This document shows positions 1 to 6,099 of a stretch of 8,844 bases of DNA, one piece after another. Each line of letters starts with the position of its first letter. The stretch's first letter is position 1. A program made the translations under genes and the position numbers. This DNA comes from a bacterium. Its GTDB lineage: Bacteria > Patescibacteriota > Minisyncoccia > Phycocordibacterales > JAKEFN01. The notes under the pieces were generated by a model. The model did not search any database. It was not told where the DNA came from and saw nothing but the letters and a program-made list of their open reading frames with translations. The stretch spans positions 1 to 8,844 of the forward strand of contig JAKEFN010000046.1 of assembly GCA_022616085.1 (NCBI GenBank). Reading direction: 5' to 3'.

Positions 1-1
1 C

Positions 2-136
2 CGAGCATTTCAGAAGGCACAGCCGAGACTTTTTAAGGATGGCAACCTGTGGTCGCTTGTCAAACATCGCAAAAAACTCATGGATTGGATGCCATCGTCG
101 ATATGGGTGATGAAGGGAAAGGTTGACAAATATTAA
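2..136 (+). CDS. 3' end of an unrecognised protein (partial)
   Basis: An open frame enters from the left edge and ends at TAA 134-136, giving 44 residues. They are rich in Lys, Trp and Met, with segments LWSLVKHRKKLMDWMP and IWVMKGKVDKY at the C-terminus. The mix of basic and aromatic residues resembles the amphipathic tail of some short-chain dehydrogenases or membrane-associated enzymes, but I do not recognise the family and assign no function. The last codons contain the -35 box of the helicase promoter, so the gene end and the next gene's promoter overlap. It could be a chance open frame, but ending just before a strong promoter supports a real gene. Confidence 0.5.
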   Translation, partial: RAFQKAQPRLFKDGNLWSLVKHRKKLMDWMPSSIWVMKGKVDKY

Positions 137-151
137 ATTTTGTAATATCAT
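123..151 (+). promoter_or_regulatory. Sigma-70-type promoter for the DEAD-box helicase
   Basis: A perfect -35 hexamer TTGACA (123-128) is followed by a 17-bp spacer and a -10 hexamer TATCAT (146-151, five of six consensus bases). Transcription would be expected about 7 nt after the -10, at position 158, which is the A of the helicase ATG. No Shine-Dalgarno sequence lies upstream of that ATG, so the mRNA is probably leaderless. The -35 box sits inside the last codons of the preceding gene. Confidence 0.7.
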
Positions 152-157
152 TATTAA

Positions 158-1402
158 ATGATACAGAATTACAGCAGAAGCGGGAGGTCGCCGAGAGGCA
201 ACGGACCCGGTAGAGAAAGACGTTCGTTTCATCCCGGAACAGCAACAAACAGATTTGAATCGGTCGGATACCGCGGAGGTCAGAGAAGCAAAAGACCCAT
301 TCTTTCTTTTGACGTTTCTCACTTTATCAACAAAGCGGTGATCACCGAGGAGGCGGAGCATTTTGTTCCCGAACATGCATTCGGCGATTTTGCCGTTGCT
401 CCTGAACTCAAACGGGCAATTGCGGCGCGGGGATACACCTTGCCGACGCCTATTCAGGATCGCGCCATCCCGCATATCATTCGCGGAGACGATCTTGTTG
501 GTATCGCAAATACCGGCACGGGGAAGACCGGCGCATTTCTCATACCTCTTATCAACAAAGCGTTTGCCGCTCGGAATGAACGCGTGCTCGTTGTTGTTCC
601 TACTCGAGAACTTGCGAACCAGATTGAGCAGGAATTCGTCGATCTTTCGGGAGGTCTTCGGATTCGCGCTGTTTCGTGCGTCGGCGGCGTGCCAATAGAG
701 AGGCAAAAAAGGCGGCTTCGGGAAAACTGCAGTTTCGTTATTGGAACGCCGGGACGGCTCAAAGATTTACTCCAGTCGCGCTCGCTCAATCTCTCGACAT
801 TCGCAACGGTTGTCCTTGACGAAGCCGACCGGATGCTTGATATGGGATTTATAAAAGACATGCGCATTATTCTTTCGGAGTGCGCGGCAAAGCGGCAGAC
901 GCTTTTTTTCTCCGCGACGATCTCGCATGAAATCGAGAAGCTTATATCCGAATTTTTGAACAATCCCGTGCGTATTTCCGTCAAAACGGGCGATACGGCG
1001 CGTGAAGTGGAACAGGATGTTATCCGCGTTCCGGAAGGAAAAATGAAAATGGACATATTGCATGACCTGCTTATTCAGCCGGAATTCAGCAAAGTGCTTA
1101 TTTTTGGGCGTACCAAGCACGGGGTTGAGCGGCTTTCAAAGGATCTTAAGAAGCGCGGCTTCATGTCGGAATCCATTCACGGCAACAAAACGCAGAGCCG
1201 GCGCGAGAAAGCGCTTGATCTTTTCAAGAAGAATCATGCGCAGGTGCTTGTGGCGACCGATGTTGCGGCGCGCGGGCTTGATATTGCGGATGTGTCGCAC
1301 GTCATCAACTTTGACCTTCCCGCAACGCGCGAGGATTATATCCACCGCATCGGCCGCACCGGCCGCGCCGGCAAAAAAGGCAAAGCGCTCACGTTTGTGT
1401 AA
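158..1402 (+). CDS. DEAD-box ATP-dependent RNA helicase (RhlE-like)
   Basis: This 414-residue ATP-dependent RNA helicase would unwind or remodel RNA in the cytoplasm (ribosome assembly, mRNA decay or cold adaptation in this family). All hallmark motifs are visible: Q motif GYTLPTPIQ (92-100), Walker A ANTGTGKT (117-124), PTRELANQ (148-155), TPGRLKDLL (197-205), DEAD (221-224), SAT (252-254), LIFGRTK (314-320), ATDVAARGLDIADVSHVINF (366-385) and HRIGRTGR (396-403). The first ~50 residues are an Arg/Gly/Ser-rich, probably disordered RNA-binding tail, followed by the segment SHFINKAVITEEAEHF, which I associate with CPR members of the family. The protein stops 11 residues after motif VI, so it lacks a long C-terminal extension. 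ATG 158 is the only Met before residue 214, so the start is fairly secure although there is no ribosome binding site. Transcription is probably monocistronic, because the next genes are decayed. Confidence 0.95.
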   Translation: MIQNYSRSGRSPRGNGPGRERRSFHPGTATNRFESVGYRGGQRSKRPILSFDVSHFINKAVITEEAEHFVPEHAFGDFAVAPELKRAIAARGYTLPTPIQDRAIPHIIRGDDLVGIANTGTGKTGAFLIPLINKAFAARNERVLVVVPTRELANQIEQEFVDLSGGLRIRAVSCVGGVPIERQKRRLRENCSFVIGTPGRLKDLLQSRSLNLSTFATVVLDEADRMLDMGFIKDMRIILSECAAKRQTLFFSATISHEIEKLISEFLNNPVRISVKTGDTAREVEQDVIRVPEGKMKMDILHDLLIQPEFSKVLIFGRTKHGVERLSKDLKKRGFMSESIHGNKTQSRREKALDLFKKNHAQVLVATDVAARGLDIADVSHVINFDLPATREDYIHRIGRTGRAGKKGKALTFV

Positions 1403-1417
1403 AATTAAGATATTTTT

Positions 1418-1616
1418 ATGCCGGTACAAATCACCTATTTCGTCCGGCTGGTCTGATGCGCCGCTCTCGGATCTCGGTGTGAAACAGTCCAAGGCGTTGA
1501 AAGAAACGATCAAAGGAAAAAAATTTGACGCGGTATTTTGTTCCGACTTAAGACGGGCCGTTGATACCGCCAAACTCGTATTTGAAGATGCAATTCCCAT
1601 AATTCCCGATATGCGC
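1418..1616 (+). pseudogene. Histidine phosphatase (phosphoglycerate mutase-like) remnant
   Basis: ATG 1418 reads MPVQITYFV in one frame and hits TGA at 1454. From about 1440 a second frame continues as SSGWSDAPLSDLGVKQSKAL, then KFDAVFCSDLRRAVDTAKLVF and DAIPIIPDMR. Together these match the N-terminal part of the histidine phosphatase superfamily: beta strand 1, the segment LSDLGVKQSKAL, and the F.SDLRRAVDTA helix. The catalytic RHG/HG segment that should follow the first strand is missing exactly where the frame changes, so a short deletion removed the nucleophilic His. Family similarity is lost at about 1611-1618, where a NUDIX fragment begins in another frame, so the C-terminal half is gone. 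No intact product is possible. An assembly error is conceivable, but two separate lesions favour genuine decay. Confidence 0.75.
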
Positions 1617-1816
1617 CGAAACACTTTGCTCACGTAAGCCTTATGGCGGATTGGAAGAAGGGCGATCCTTCGGTTCTTGAGCCGGAGAAATGCGAATCAT
1701 GGGGGTGGTATGATGCGAACAGACCTCCCGAACCGCTTTTTGAGATGGCCGCGCTTGCGTTTGAGGCACAACGAACGGGACAAAAGTATTTCGATATTCC
1801 CGATAGGAAGACATAA
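1613..1816 (+). pseudogene. NUDIX hydrolase C-terminal remnant
   Basis: In the frame ending at TAA 1814-1816 the translation reads KHFAHVSLMADWKKGDPSVL, then EPEKCESWGWYD and PPEPLFEMAALAFEAQRTGQ. This pattern (a strand, then G-x-P-x-x-x-EPEKCE-x-W-x-W and LPEPLF) is the C-terminal end of MutT/NUDIX nucleotide hydrolases. The NUDIX box that carries the catalytic glutamates is absent: upstream sequence passes directly into the histidine phosphatase remnant in another frame. ATG 1643 has no Shine-Dalgarno sequence and would encode only about 57 residues without the active site, so I treat it as non-functional. The well-preserved reading frame suggests recent decay. Confidence 0.75.
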
Positions 1817-1821
1817 AAAAT

Positions 1822-1849
1822 TTGTAATTCGCAAAATATATGTTATAAT
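1822..1849 (+). promoter_or_regulatory. Promoter upstream of the Na+/H+ antiporter
   Basis: TTGTAA (1822-1827) lies 16 bp upstream of a perfect TATAAT (1844-1849), which is preceded by TG at 1841-1842 (extended -10, TGTTATAAT). Transcription would begin near 1856. The promoter lies just after the stop of the NUDIX remnant and points to the antiporter, leaving a leader of about 144 nt. Confidence 0.7.
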
Positions 1850-1855
1850 GATTTT

Positions 1856-1999
1856 ATGCTTCAATTGGACATGGTTTTGATAAGATTTTTTGGCGTATAG
1901 AGAAATTGGATTCCCCTGCATACCAAAGAACCTCTTTTCCAAAACGTCCCGCCCAAAGCTATCAGTTCTTTCCATTTATAACCATGAAAAGGAGGTGTT
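1856..1999 (+). other. 5' leader of the antiporter mRNA, with micro-ORF and strong Shine-Dalgarno
   Basis: This is the predicted untranslated leader. It starts with ATG 1856, placed exactly at the expected transcription start, opening a 14-codon frame (MLQLDMVLIRFFGV) that ends at TAG 1898-1900. The rest encodes nothing recognisable on either strand, and I found no strong hairpin or known riboswitch core. It ends with a near-perfect Shine-Dalgarno AAAGGAGGT (1988-1996), three bases before the antiporter ATG at 2000. The micro-ORF may be chance; the leader's length for so compact a genome is the notable point. Confidence 0.45.
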
Positions 2000-3244
2000 A
2001 TGACCCCGCTTGAAATATCTGCGGTGCTTCTAAATCTCTCCGCACTTTTTCTCTTTATTAATGTGCGGTATATGAAACTTCCGACAACGGTTGGGCTTAT
2101 GCTCCTCTCTCTTGTTGTCGCGGGTGTTCTCACAGTATTGCAGCTTCTCGGATTTGAGTTTGCGAGCGTCGCGGCGCTCGATATTTTGCACAGCATTGAT
2201 CTTGATGAAACTCTCCTCGGCGGCATCCTTTGCTTTCTTTTATTCGCGGGAGCTCTGCACGTTGATCTCCCGAGCCTTCTCCGTGAAAAAAGCGCCATCA
2301 TAATGCTCGCAACCGGCGGAGTGGTGCTCTCGACATTTTTTGTCGGAGCGATCTTTTATGCGATCACGCAGATTCTCGGTTTTCACATACCGTTCATATA
2401 TTGCCTCGTCTTCGGCGCGCTCATCTCGCCCACGGATGCGGTTACCGTGCTCTCGTTTCTGAAGGGAATGAAAATACCCCCTTCAATTGAGAGCAAAATA
2501 ACCGGCGAGTCGCTTTTAAACGACGGCGTGGGCATCGTCTTGTTCAGCTCGCTTCTTGCAGTCGCGCTCTATGAGCCGAATGCGAGTTTGGCGGCAATTC
2601 CCATAAAGGCGCTCTGGGATGTAGTCGGAGGAATTCTCTTCGGCCTTTTGTCCGGGGCGATCGCATATTTTTTCATAAAAGGCGTAACGGACTATCACAC
2701 GGAAATCGTCGCGACGCTCGCTCTTGCGACCGGGAGTTTTGTCGGCGCTGAAGCAATCCATGCGTCAGGACCGATTTCAGTCGTTGCGGCGGGGCTCCTT
2801 ATGGGAAGCCACGGACGTATGTATGCCGTTTCAGAAGGATCGATCCACTATCTGGACACCTTTTGGGACTTGGCCGATGAAATTCTCAACACTCTTCTTT
2901 TTGTGATTATCGGATTGGAGCTTCTGGCAATCAGCACGGAATATACGCATATTGCCGTTGCGCTCCTTTCCATTCCGGTTGTTCTTGCGGCGCGGTATGC
3001 AAGCATACTGTCGGTCGTAAGCACGATGCTCCCGTTTCGATCATTCAGCAGAAATATTTCTGCCATATTGACATGGGCGGGACTCCGCGGAGGCGTTTCG
3101 ATCGCGCTTGTCCTTTCTCTCCCTGCCGGGGAGATACGGGACGTGCTCGTGACCGCCACCTATTTTGTCGTTGTCTTTTCAGTCTTTGTGCAGGGGACAA
3201 CTATGCGTTCCTTTATGCAGAGACTTTCGCGCCGAGGCGCATAA
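2000..3244 (+). CDS. Na+/H+ (monovalent cation:proton) antiporter, CPA1/NhaP type
   Basis: This 414-residue polytopic inner-membrane protein should exchange Na+ (or K+) for H+ and so control cytoplasmic pH and sodium. Hydrophobic segments run almost end to end, enough for about 12 helices. Diagnostic CPA1 elements are present: SPTDAV (143-148), GESLLNDGVGI (169-179) with the paired Asn174-Asp175 at the transport site, FWDLADEILNTLLFVIIG (288-305), and GLRGGVSIAL (361-370). The protein stops soon after the last helix with a short basic tail (MQRLSRRGA), so it lacks the cytoplasmic regulatory domain of larger CPA1 members. The start is fixed by AAAGGAGGT just upstream. It has its own promoter and terminator and is probably monocistronic. 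Ion specificity cannot be read from sequence; a K+/H+ exchanger is the main alternative. Confidence 0.93.
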   Translation: MTPLEISAVLLNLSALFLFINVRYMKLPTTVGLMLLSLVVAGVLTVLQLLGFEFASVAALDILHSIDLDETLLGGILCFLLFAGALHVDLPSLLREKSAIIMLATGGVVLSTFFVGAIFYAITQILGFHIPFIYCLVFGALISPTDAVTVLSFLKGMKIPPSIESKITGESLLNDGVGIVLFSSLLAVALYEPNASLAAIPIKALWDVVGGILFGLLSGAIAYFFIKGVTDYHTEIVATLALATGSFVGAEAIHASGPISVVAAGLLMGSHGRMYAVSEGSIHYLDTFWDLADEILNTLLFVIIGLELLAISTEYTHIAVALLSIPVVLAARYASILSVVSTMLPFRSFSRNISAILTWAGLRGGVSIALVLSLPAGEIRDVLVTATYFVVVFSVFVQGTTMRSFMQRLSRRGA

Positions 3245-3251
3245 AAATTGT

Positions 3252-3281
3252 AAAACCCAAGCTATACGCTTGGGTTTTTTT
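3252..3281 (+). terminator. Rho-independent terminator of the antiporter gene
   Basis: A perfect 11-bp stem (3252-3262 with 3268-3278, core CCCAAGC/GCTTGGG) encloses a 5-nt loop and runs into seven T (3275-3281). It starts 7 bp after the antiporter stop codon. The A-rich 5' arm could let it also work on the other strand, but no gene converges here. Confidence 0.9.
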
Positions 3282-3325
3282 AATGGTTTTAAGAGAAACA
3301 TTCTTCCGGTTTTTTATCATATCGT

Positions 3326-3364
3326 CGCCGCGCCCTTATCCAAAGGGACGCGGCGCTTTGTTTT
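3326..3364 (+). terminator. Second stem-loop, possible backup terminator
   Basis: A GC-rich stem pairs CGCCGCG (3326-3332) with CGCGGCG (3349-3355), continues as CCCTT (3333-3337) with AAGGG (3343-3347), and has one bulged A (3348) and a 5-nt loop. TTTGTTTT follows at 3357-3364. The structure is as stable as a terminator but the T-tract is interrupted and set back, so it may be a backup terminator or an RNA-processing element before the polX unit. Confidence 0.55.
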
Positions 3365-3384
3365 ACCGGCACGCCATGCGTTTA

Positions 3385-3393
3385 TGTTATTAT
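3385..3393 (+). promoter_or_regulatory. Extended -10 promoter of the small-ORF/polX unit
   Basis: TGT-TATTAT (3385-3393) is an extended -10 motif differing by one base from the TGTTATAAT before the antiporter. No -35 box is at the right distance (TTGTTT at 3358 is about 24 bp away), so recognition would rest on the extended -10. The start would be near 3400, giving a leader of about 16 nt that includes AAAGG (3407-3411) before ATG 3416. Confidence 0.45.
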
Positions 3394-3415
3394 TCAAAGT
3401 GAAGCGAAAGGCGTT

Positions 3416-3574
3416 ATGATCAAAAAAATAAAAGGGAAATATGTGGTGCTTTCCGAAACGACCGGACGGAGATTTGGCGCCTATGATACCAAGAAAGAAG
3501 CCAAAGAACGCCTGCGCCAGATTGAGTTTTTTAAACATCGAGGGGAAGCGAAAGGCGGGAGTGCAAAAACATGA
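3416..3574 (+). CDS. Small basic protein, 52 residues, coupled to polX
   Basis: The frame encodes 52 residues, starting MIKKIKGKYVVLSETTGRRF and continuing GAYDTKKEAKERLRQIEFFK. The layout, a short beta hairpin (KYVVLSETTGRRFGAY) then a basic amphipathic helix (KKEAKERLRQIEFFKHR), resembles tiny proteins I associate with phages, archaea and CPR bacteria, in which the K..A..RL.Q.E.FKH pattern is conserved. Their function is unknown to me; nucleic-acid binding is an inference from charge (net strongly positive). AAAGG lies 4 nt upstream of the ATG. The stop overlaps the polX start as ATGA (3571-3574), so the two are probably translationally coupled and may share a DNA-repair role. Confidence 0.75.
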   Translation: MIKKIKGKYVVLSETTGRRFGAYDTKKEAKERLRQIEFFKHRGEAKGGSAKT

Positions 3575-5319
3575 AAAAACATTTATCCAACAAAGAAATT
3601 GCAGACATTCTTTTCGAGATGTCCGCGCTTTATGAAATGGAAGGGACGCCCTGGAAGCCCGCCGCATACGAGACCGCGGCGCATGCGGTCATGGCGCTCT
3701 CGGACGATGCGTATGATCTGTTTCGCAAGGGAGGCGAGAAGGCGCTTGACGGCATAGATGGAATCGGCAAGGCAATCGCGGAGCATCTCATGGAGATTTT
3801 TACCACTGGACACTTCAAAGAGTATGAACGGATGAAAAAGAAGATGCCCGTTCATATTCTCGAATTGACTTCGATTGAGGGCGTGGGGCCGAAAACAGTC
3901 CGTGCTCTTTGGCAGAAATTAAAGATAAAAAATCGGCGCGATCTTTTGCGTGCGGCAAAGGCGGGAAAACTTGCGCGCATCCCTCATTTCGGGAAGAAAT
4001 CGCAGGAAAAAATACTTAAAGGCATTGAGTTTCGCGAGAAGTCAGGCGGCCGTTTTATTTTGGGCGATATACTTCCTGAAGCAAGGGGGCTCCTGGAAGC
4101 GGTTCGGCATTTTCCCGAAACCGAACGTGCGGAAGTCGCGGGATCGGTGCGGCGCTTTAAAGAAACGATAGGAGACATCGATATTCTTGCCGTTTCAAAG
4201 AACCCTCGTAAAACCATGGAGCGTTTCGTCAAACTTCCGGCTGTGGCGCATGTGTATGGTACCGGTGCGACAAAAACGAATGTGCGGTTGAAATCAGGTA
4301 TCGACGCTGATTTTCGCGTGGTGCCGGTAAATTCGTGGGGAGCCGCGCTTAATTATTTTACCGGATCAAAAGAGCATAATATTGCGCTTCGAGAAATTGC
4401 GATCAAAAAAGGGTGGAAACTGAATGAGTACGGCCTTTTTAAAGGGAAGAAGCAGATTGCCGGAGAAACGGAGGAAGATTTGTACAAGGCGTTCGGTCTT
4501 GACTATATTCCGCCGGAACTTCGGGAGATGACCGGGGAAATAGGGATGGCGCGGGAGGGGAAACTTCCGGCACTCATCAAGCAGGGCGATCTCAAGGGCG
4601 ATCTTCAGGTGCAGACGAGTTGGACTGACGGGAATGCTTCAATTGAAAAAATGGCGGAAGCCGCCGAAGCGGCAGGGCTTTCGTATATCGCGATAACCGA
4701 TCACACAAGAGCGCTCGCCATGACCGGAGGATTGGATGAAAAAGGGCTCGCGCGGCAGGGGAAAGAGATTGATGCGCTCAATATGAAACGGAAGCAGACG
4801 GGCAAAAAGCTCGTCCTTCTTAAGGGGGCGGAAGTGAATATAGGAAAAGATGGTTCTCTTGATATAGAAGACGAGACGCTTGCAAAGCTCGATATCGTTG
4901 GCGCCGCAATTCATAGCCATTTCGGGCTTCCGCGCGCGGAGCAGACGGCGCGCGTGATTCGCGCGATGGAGAATCCGCATGTGGATATTATTTTTCATTT
5001 GACCGCTCGCCGTATCAACAGGCGAGAACCGATTGATGTGAATATAGATGAAATAATTGCGGCGGCAAAACGGACGAAAACAATTCTTGAAATTGACGCG
5101 TACCCAAATCGGTTGGACATAAAAGATGAGTATATAAAAAAATGCGCCGAGGCGGGAGTTCGCATGAGTATCGATTCGGACGCGCACGCGCCGGAGCATT
5201 TTTTGGCGCTTTTGTTCGGCATTGGGCAGGCGCGGCGCGGTTTCGCAGAGGAAAAACATATCGTTAATACGCTTCCCGTTGCGCAATTTTTAAAAACCAT
5301 AAAACCGCTCAAGAGTTGA
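3571..5319 (+). CDS. polX: Family X DNA polymerase with PHP domain (PolX)
   Basis: This 582-residue cytoplasmic enzyme has the usual bacterial PolX length and fills short gaps in base-excision repair or end joining. An N-terminal 8-kDa-like domain carries helix-hairpin-helix motifs GIDGIGKAIAEHL (61-73), SIEGVGPKTVRAL (101-113) and ARIPHFGKKSQEKIL (135-149). The polymerase core shows AGSVRRFKETIGDIDILA (190-207), with metal ligands Asp202 and Asp204, then Asp247 in GIDADFRVV and the nucleotide-binding segment YFTGSKEHNIALRE (262-275). The C-terminal PHP domain, normally a Mn-dependent 3'-5' exonuclease/AP endonuclease, retains TDHT (376-379), Glu421, IHSH (447-450), His476 and DAH (537-539). 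Its first motif is DLQVQTSWTDG (344-354), where the PHP consensus is DxHxHxxxSDG, so both His are Gln. HLTARR (476-481) also departs from the usual HPTGR. Polymerase activity looks intact; nuclease activity is doubtful. GGGAG lies 9 nt upstream and the start overlaps the previous gene. Confidence 0.95.
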   Translation: MKKHLSNKEIADILFEMSALYEMEGTPWKPAAYETAAHAVMALSDDAYDLFRKGGEKALDGIDGIGKAIAEHLMEIFTTGHFKEYERMKKKMPVHILELTSIEGVGPKTVRALWQKLKIKNRRDLLRAAKAGKLARIPHFGKKSQEKILKGIEFREKSGGRFILGDILPEARGLLEAVRHFPETERAEVAGSVRRFKETIGDIDILAVSKNPRKTMERFVKLPAVAHVYGTGATKTNVRLKSGIDADFRVVPVNSWGAALNYFTGSKEHNIALREIAIKKGWKLNEYGLFKGKKQIAGETEEDLYKAFGLDYIPPELREMTGEIGMAREGKLPALIKQGDLKGDLQVQTSWTDGNASIEKMAEAAEAAGLSYIAITDHTRALAMTGGLDEKGLARQGKEIDALNMKRKQTGKKLVLLKGAEVNIGKDGSLDIEDETLAKLDIVGAAIHSHFGLPRAEQTARVIRAMENPHVDIIFHLTARRINRREPIDVNIDEIIAAAKRTKTILEIDAYPNRLDIKDEYIKKCAEAGVRMSIDSDAHAPEHFLALLFGIGQARRGFAEEKHIVNTLPVAQFLKTIKPLKS

Positions 5320-5327
5320 GCGGTTTT
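5301..5327. terminator. Bidirectional terminator shared by polX and the opposing operon
   Basis: A perfect 12-bp stem pairs 5301-5312 (AAAACCGCTCAA) with 5316-5327 around a 3-nt loop. The polX stop codon (5317-5319) lies inside the 3' arm. Both arms end in A4/T4, so the hairpin has U-rich exits in both directions. The minus-strand gene stops at 5350, 23 bp away, so one structure serves two converging units. Confidence 0.85.
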
Positions 5328-5349
5328 ATGCAAGACGAAATCAAGTTTT

Positions 5350-6099
5350 TTATTCTTGATCAAAAGCGTTTTTGAGATCGGTGCGCGCTTGTTCAAGCGC
5401 CACTTTGAAATCAGCTACCGCCGTCTGCACGGCTTCTTTTTTGGTTGCATGGACTGATTCAAACGATCCGCGTAATTTTTCGATTGCCTTCCATTCGGCT
5501 GCAAATGTATCGCGGGTTGCCTTCATGTCTGCCCGGAATGTCTCGCGGACTGTTCGTGAGTCAACGCCTGCCGCACAATCGTTTTTCGCTTTTTCAATAG
5601 CGCTTGTTTTTGCGCTTTTGAATGCGTTTTTCGCATTGTCCACTGCTGTCTTTCGCGCGATGATTGCTTCATCAACGCTCTGCCGTGACGCACTGATTGC
5701 GCTGTCGATGACCGTTCTCCGCGCGCTGACCGCGGCTTCAACTGCCGCTTTGAAATCAGAGACGGCTTGCTTCTGTCCGTCAGTCGCGGCTTTTTCATCC
5801 AGCTTGGCGTAGTGCTCTTGTCTGTTCGCGTCCCATCGTGCGCGGTACTCCGCCAACTTGTTATCGCGTTCACTCCGTCGCGCAAGGGCTGTATCTTTTG
5901 TTTCCTGCCGTTTGGCTTGGATTTTTGCCTCTCGGTCGGCCATACGCTGGTCAATCCCCGCGGCGATTTCACCGATGCGTGTGCAGACTCCCCTTGCTTC
6001 AGAAGTGGTTTCTTGGGCAAGGGTGAAAGCGGGCGCCGCAAGGCTCGCCGTCAATACGGAAACAAGAATAGCGGTAGAAAATTTAGATGTCTTTTTCAT
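5350..6099 (-). CDS. Secreted Ala/Lys-rich alpha-helical protein with hendecad repeats
   Basis: I do not recognise a family. Starting at the ATG at 6099, the product is 249 residues; Mets at 6102 and 6120 are alternatives. A typical signal peptide is visible (MKKTSKFSTAILVSVLTASL, then AAPAFTLAQ) with likely cleavage near residue 28. The mature part is almost wholly helical: no Pro after the signal, and high Ala, Lys, Arg, Glu and Asp. Residues 124-156 form three consecutive 11-residue units, VSARRTVIDSA, ISASRQSVDEA and IIARKTAVDNA, typical of a right-handed or straight coiled coil. Two Cys (39 and 175) could form a disulfide. It is the last gene of the sigma/anti-sigma operon and overlaps the preceding gene by 17 bp without a clear ribosome binding site, suggesting translational coupling. 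By my count mature charge is slightly positive (about 42 basic, 37 acidic). A role as an envelope sensor, cell-surface stalk or partner of the anti-sigma protein is inference. Confidence 0.8.
   Translation of the reverse strand: MKKTSKFSTAILVSVLTASLAAPAFTLAQETTSEARGVCTRIGEIAAGIDQRMADREAKIQAKRQETKDTALARRSERDNKLAEYRARWDANRQEHYAKLDEKAATDGQKQAVSDFKAAVEAAVSARRTVIDSAISASRQSVDEAIIARKTAVDNAKNAFKSAKTSAIEKAKNDCAAGVDSRTVRETFRADMKATRDTFAAEWKAIEKLRGSFESVHATKKEAVQTAVADFKVALEQARTDLKNAFDQE

Noticed and set aside
454..1056. Long antisense open frame of about 200 codons inside the helicase
   Set aside because: It is a shadow of the helicase codons: Ser/Arg-rich composition, no domain, no ribosome binding site. 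The sense strand has every helicase motif.
1861..1990. Minus-strand frame in the antiporter leader reading LIALGGTFWKRG
   Set aside because: It looks protein-like over a short stretch but has no start codon of its own with a ribosome binding site, and would read in from the antisense of the antiporter.
4639..5286. Antisense open frame of about 215 codons under the polX PHP domain
   Set aside because: Composition is skewed and basic, no family is recognisable, and the sense frame is clearly PolX.
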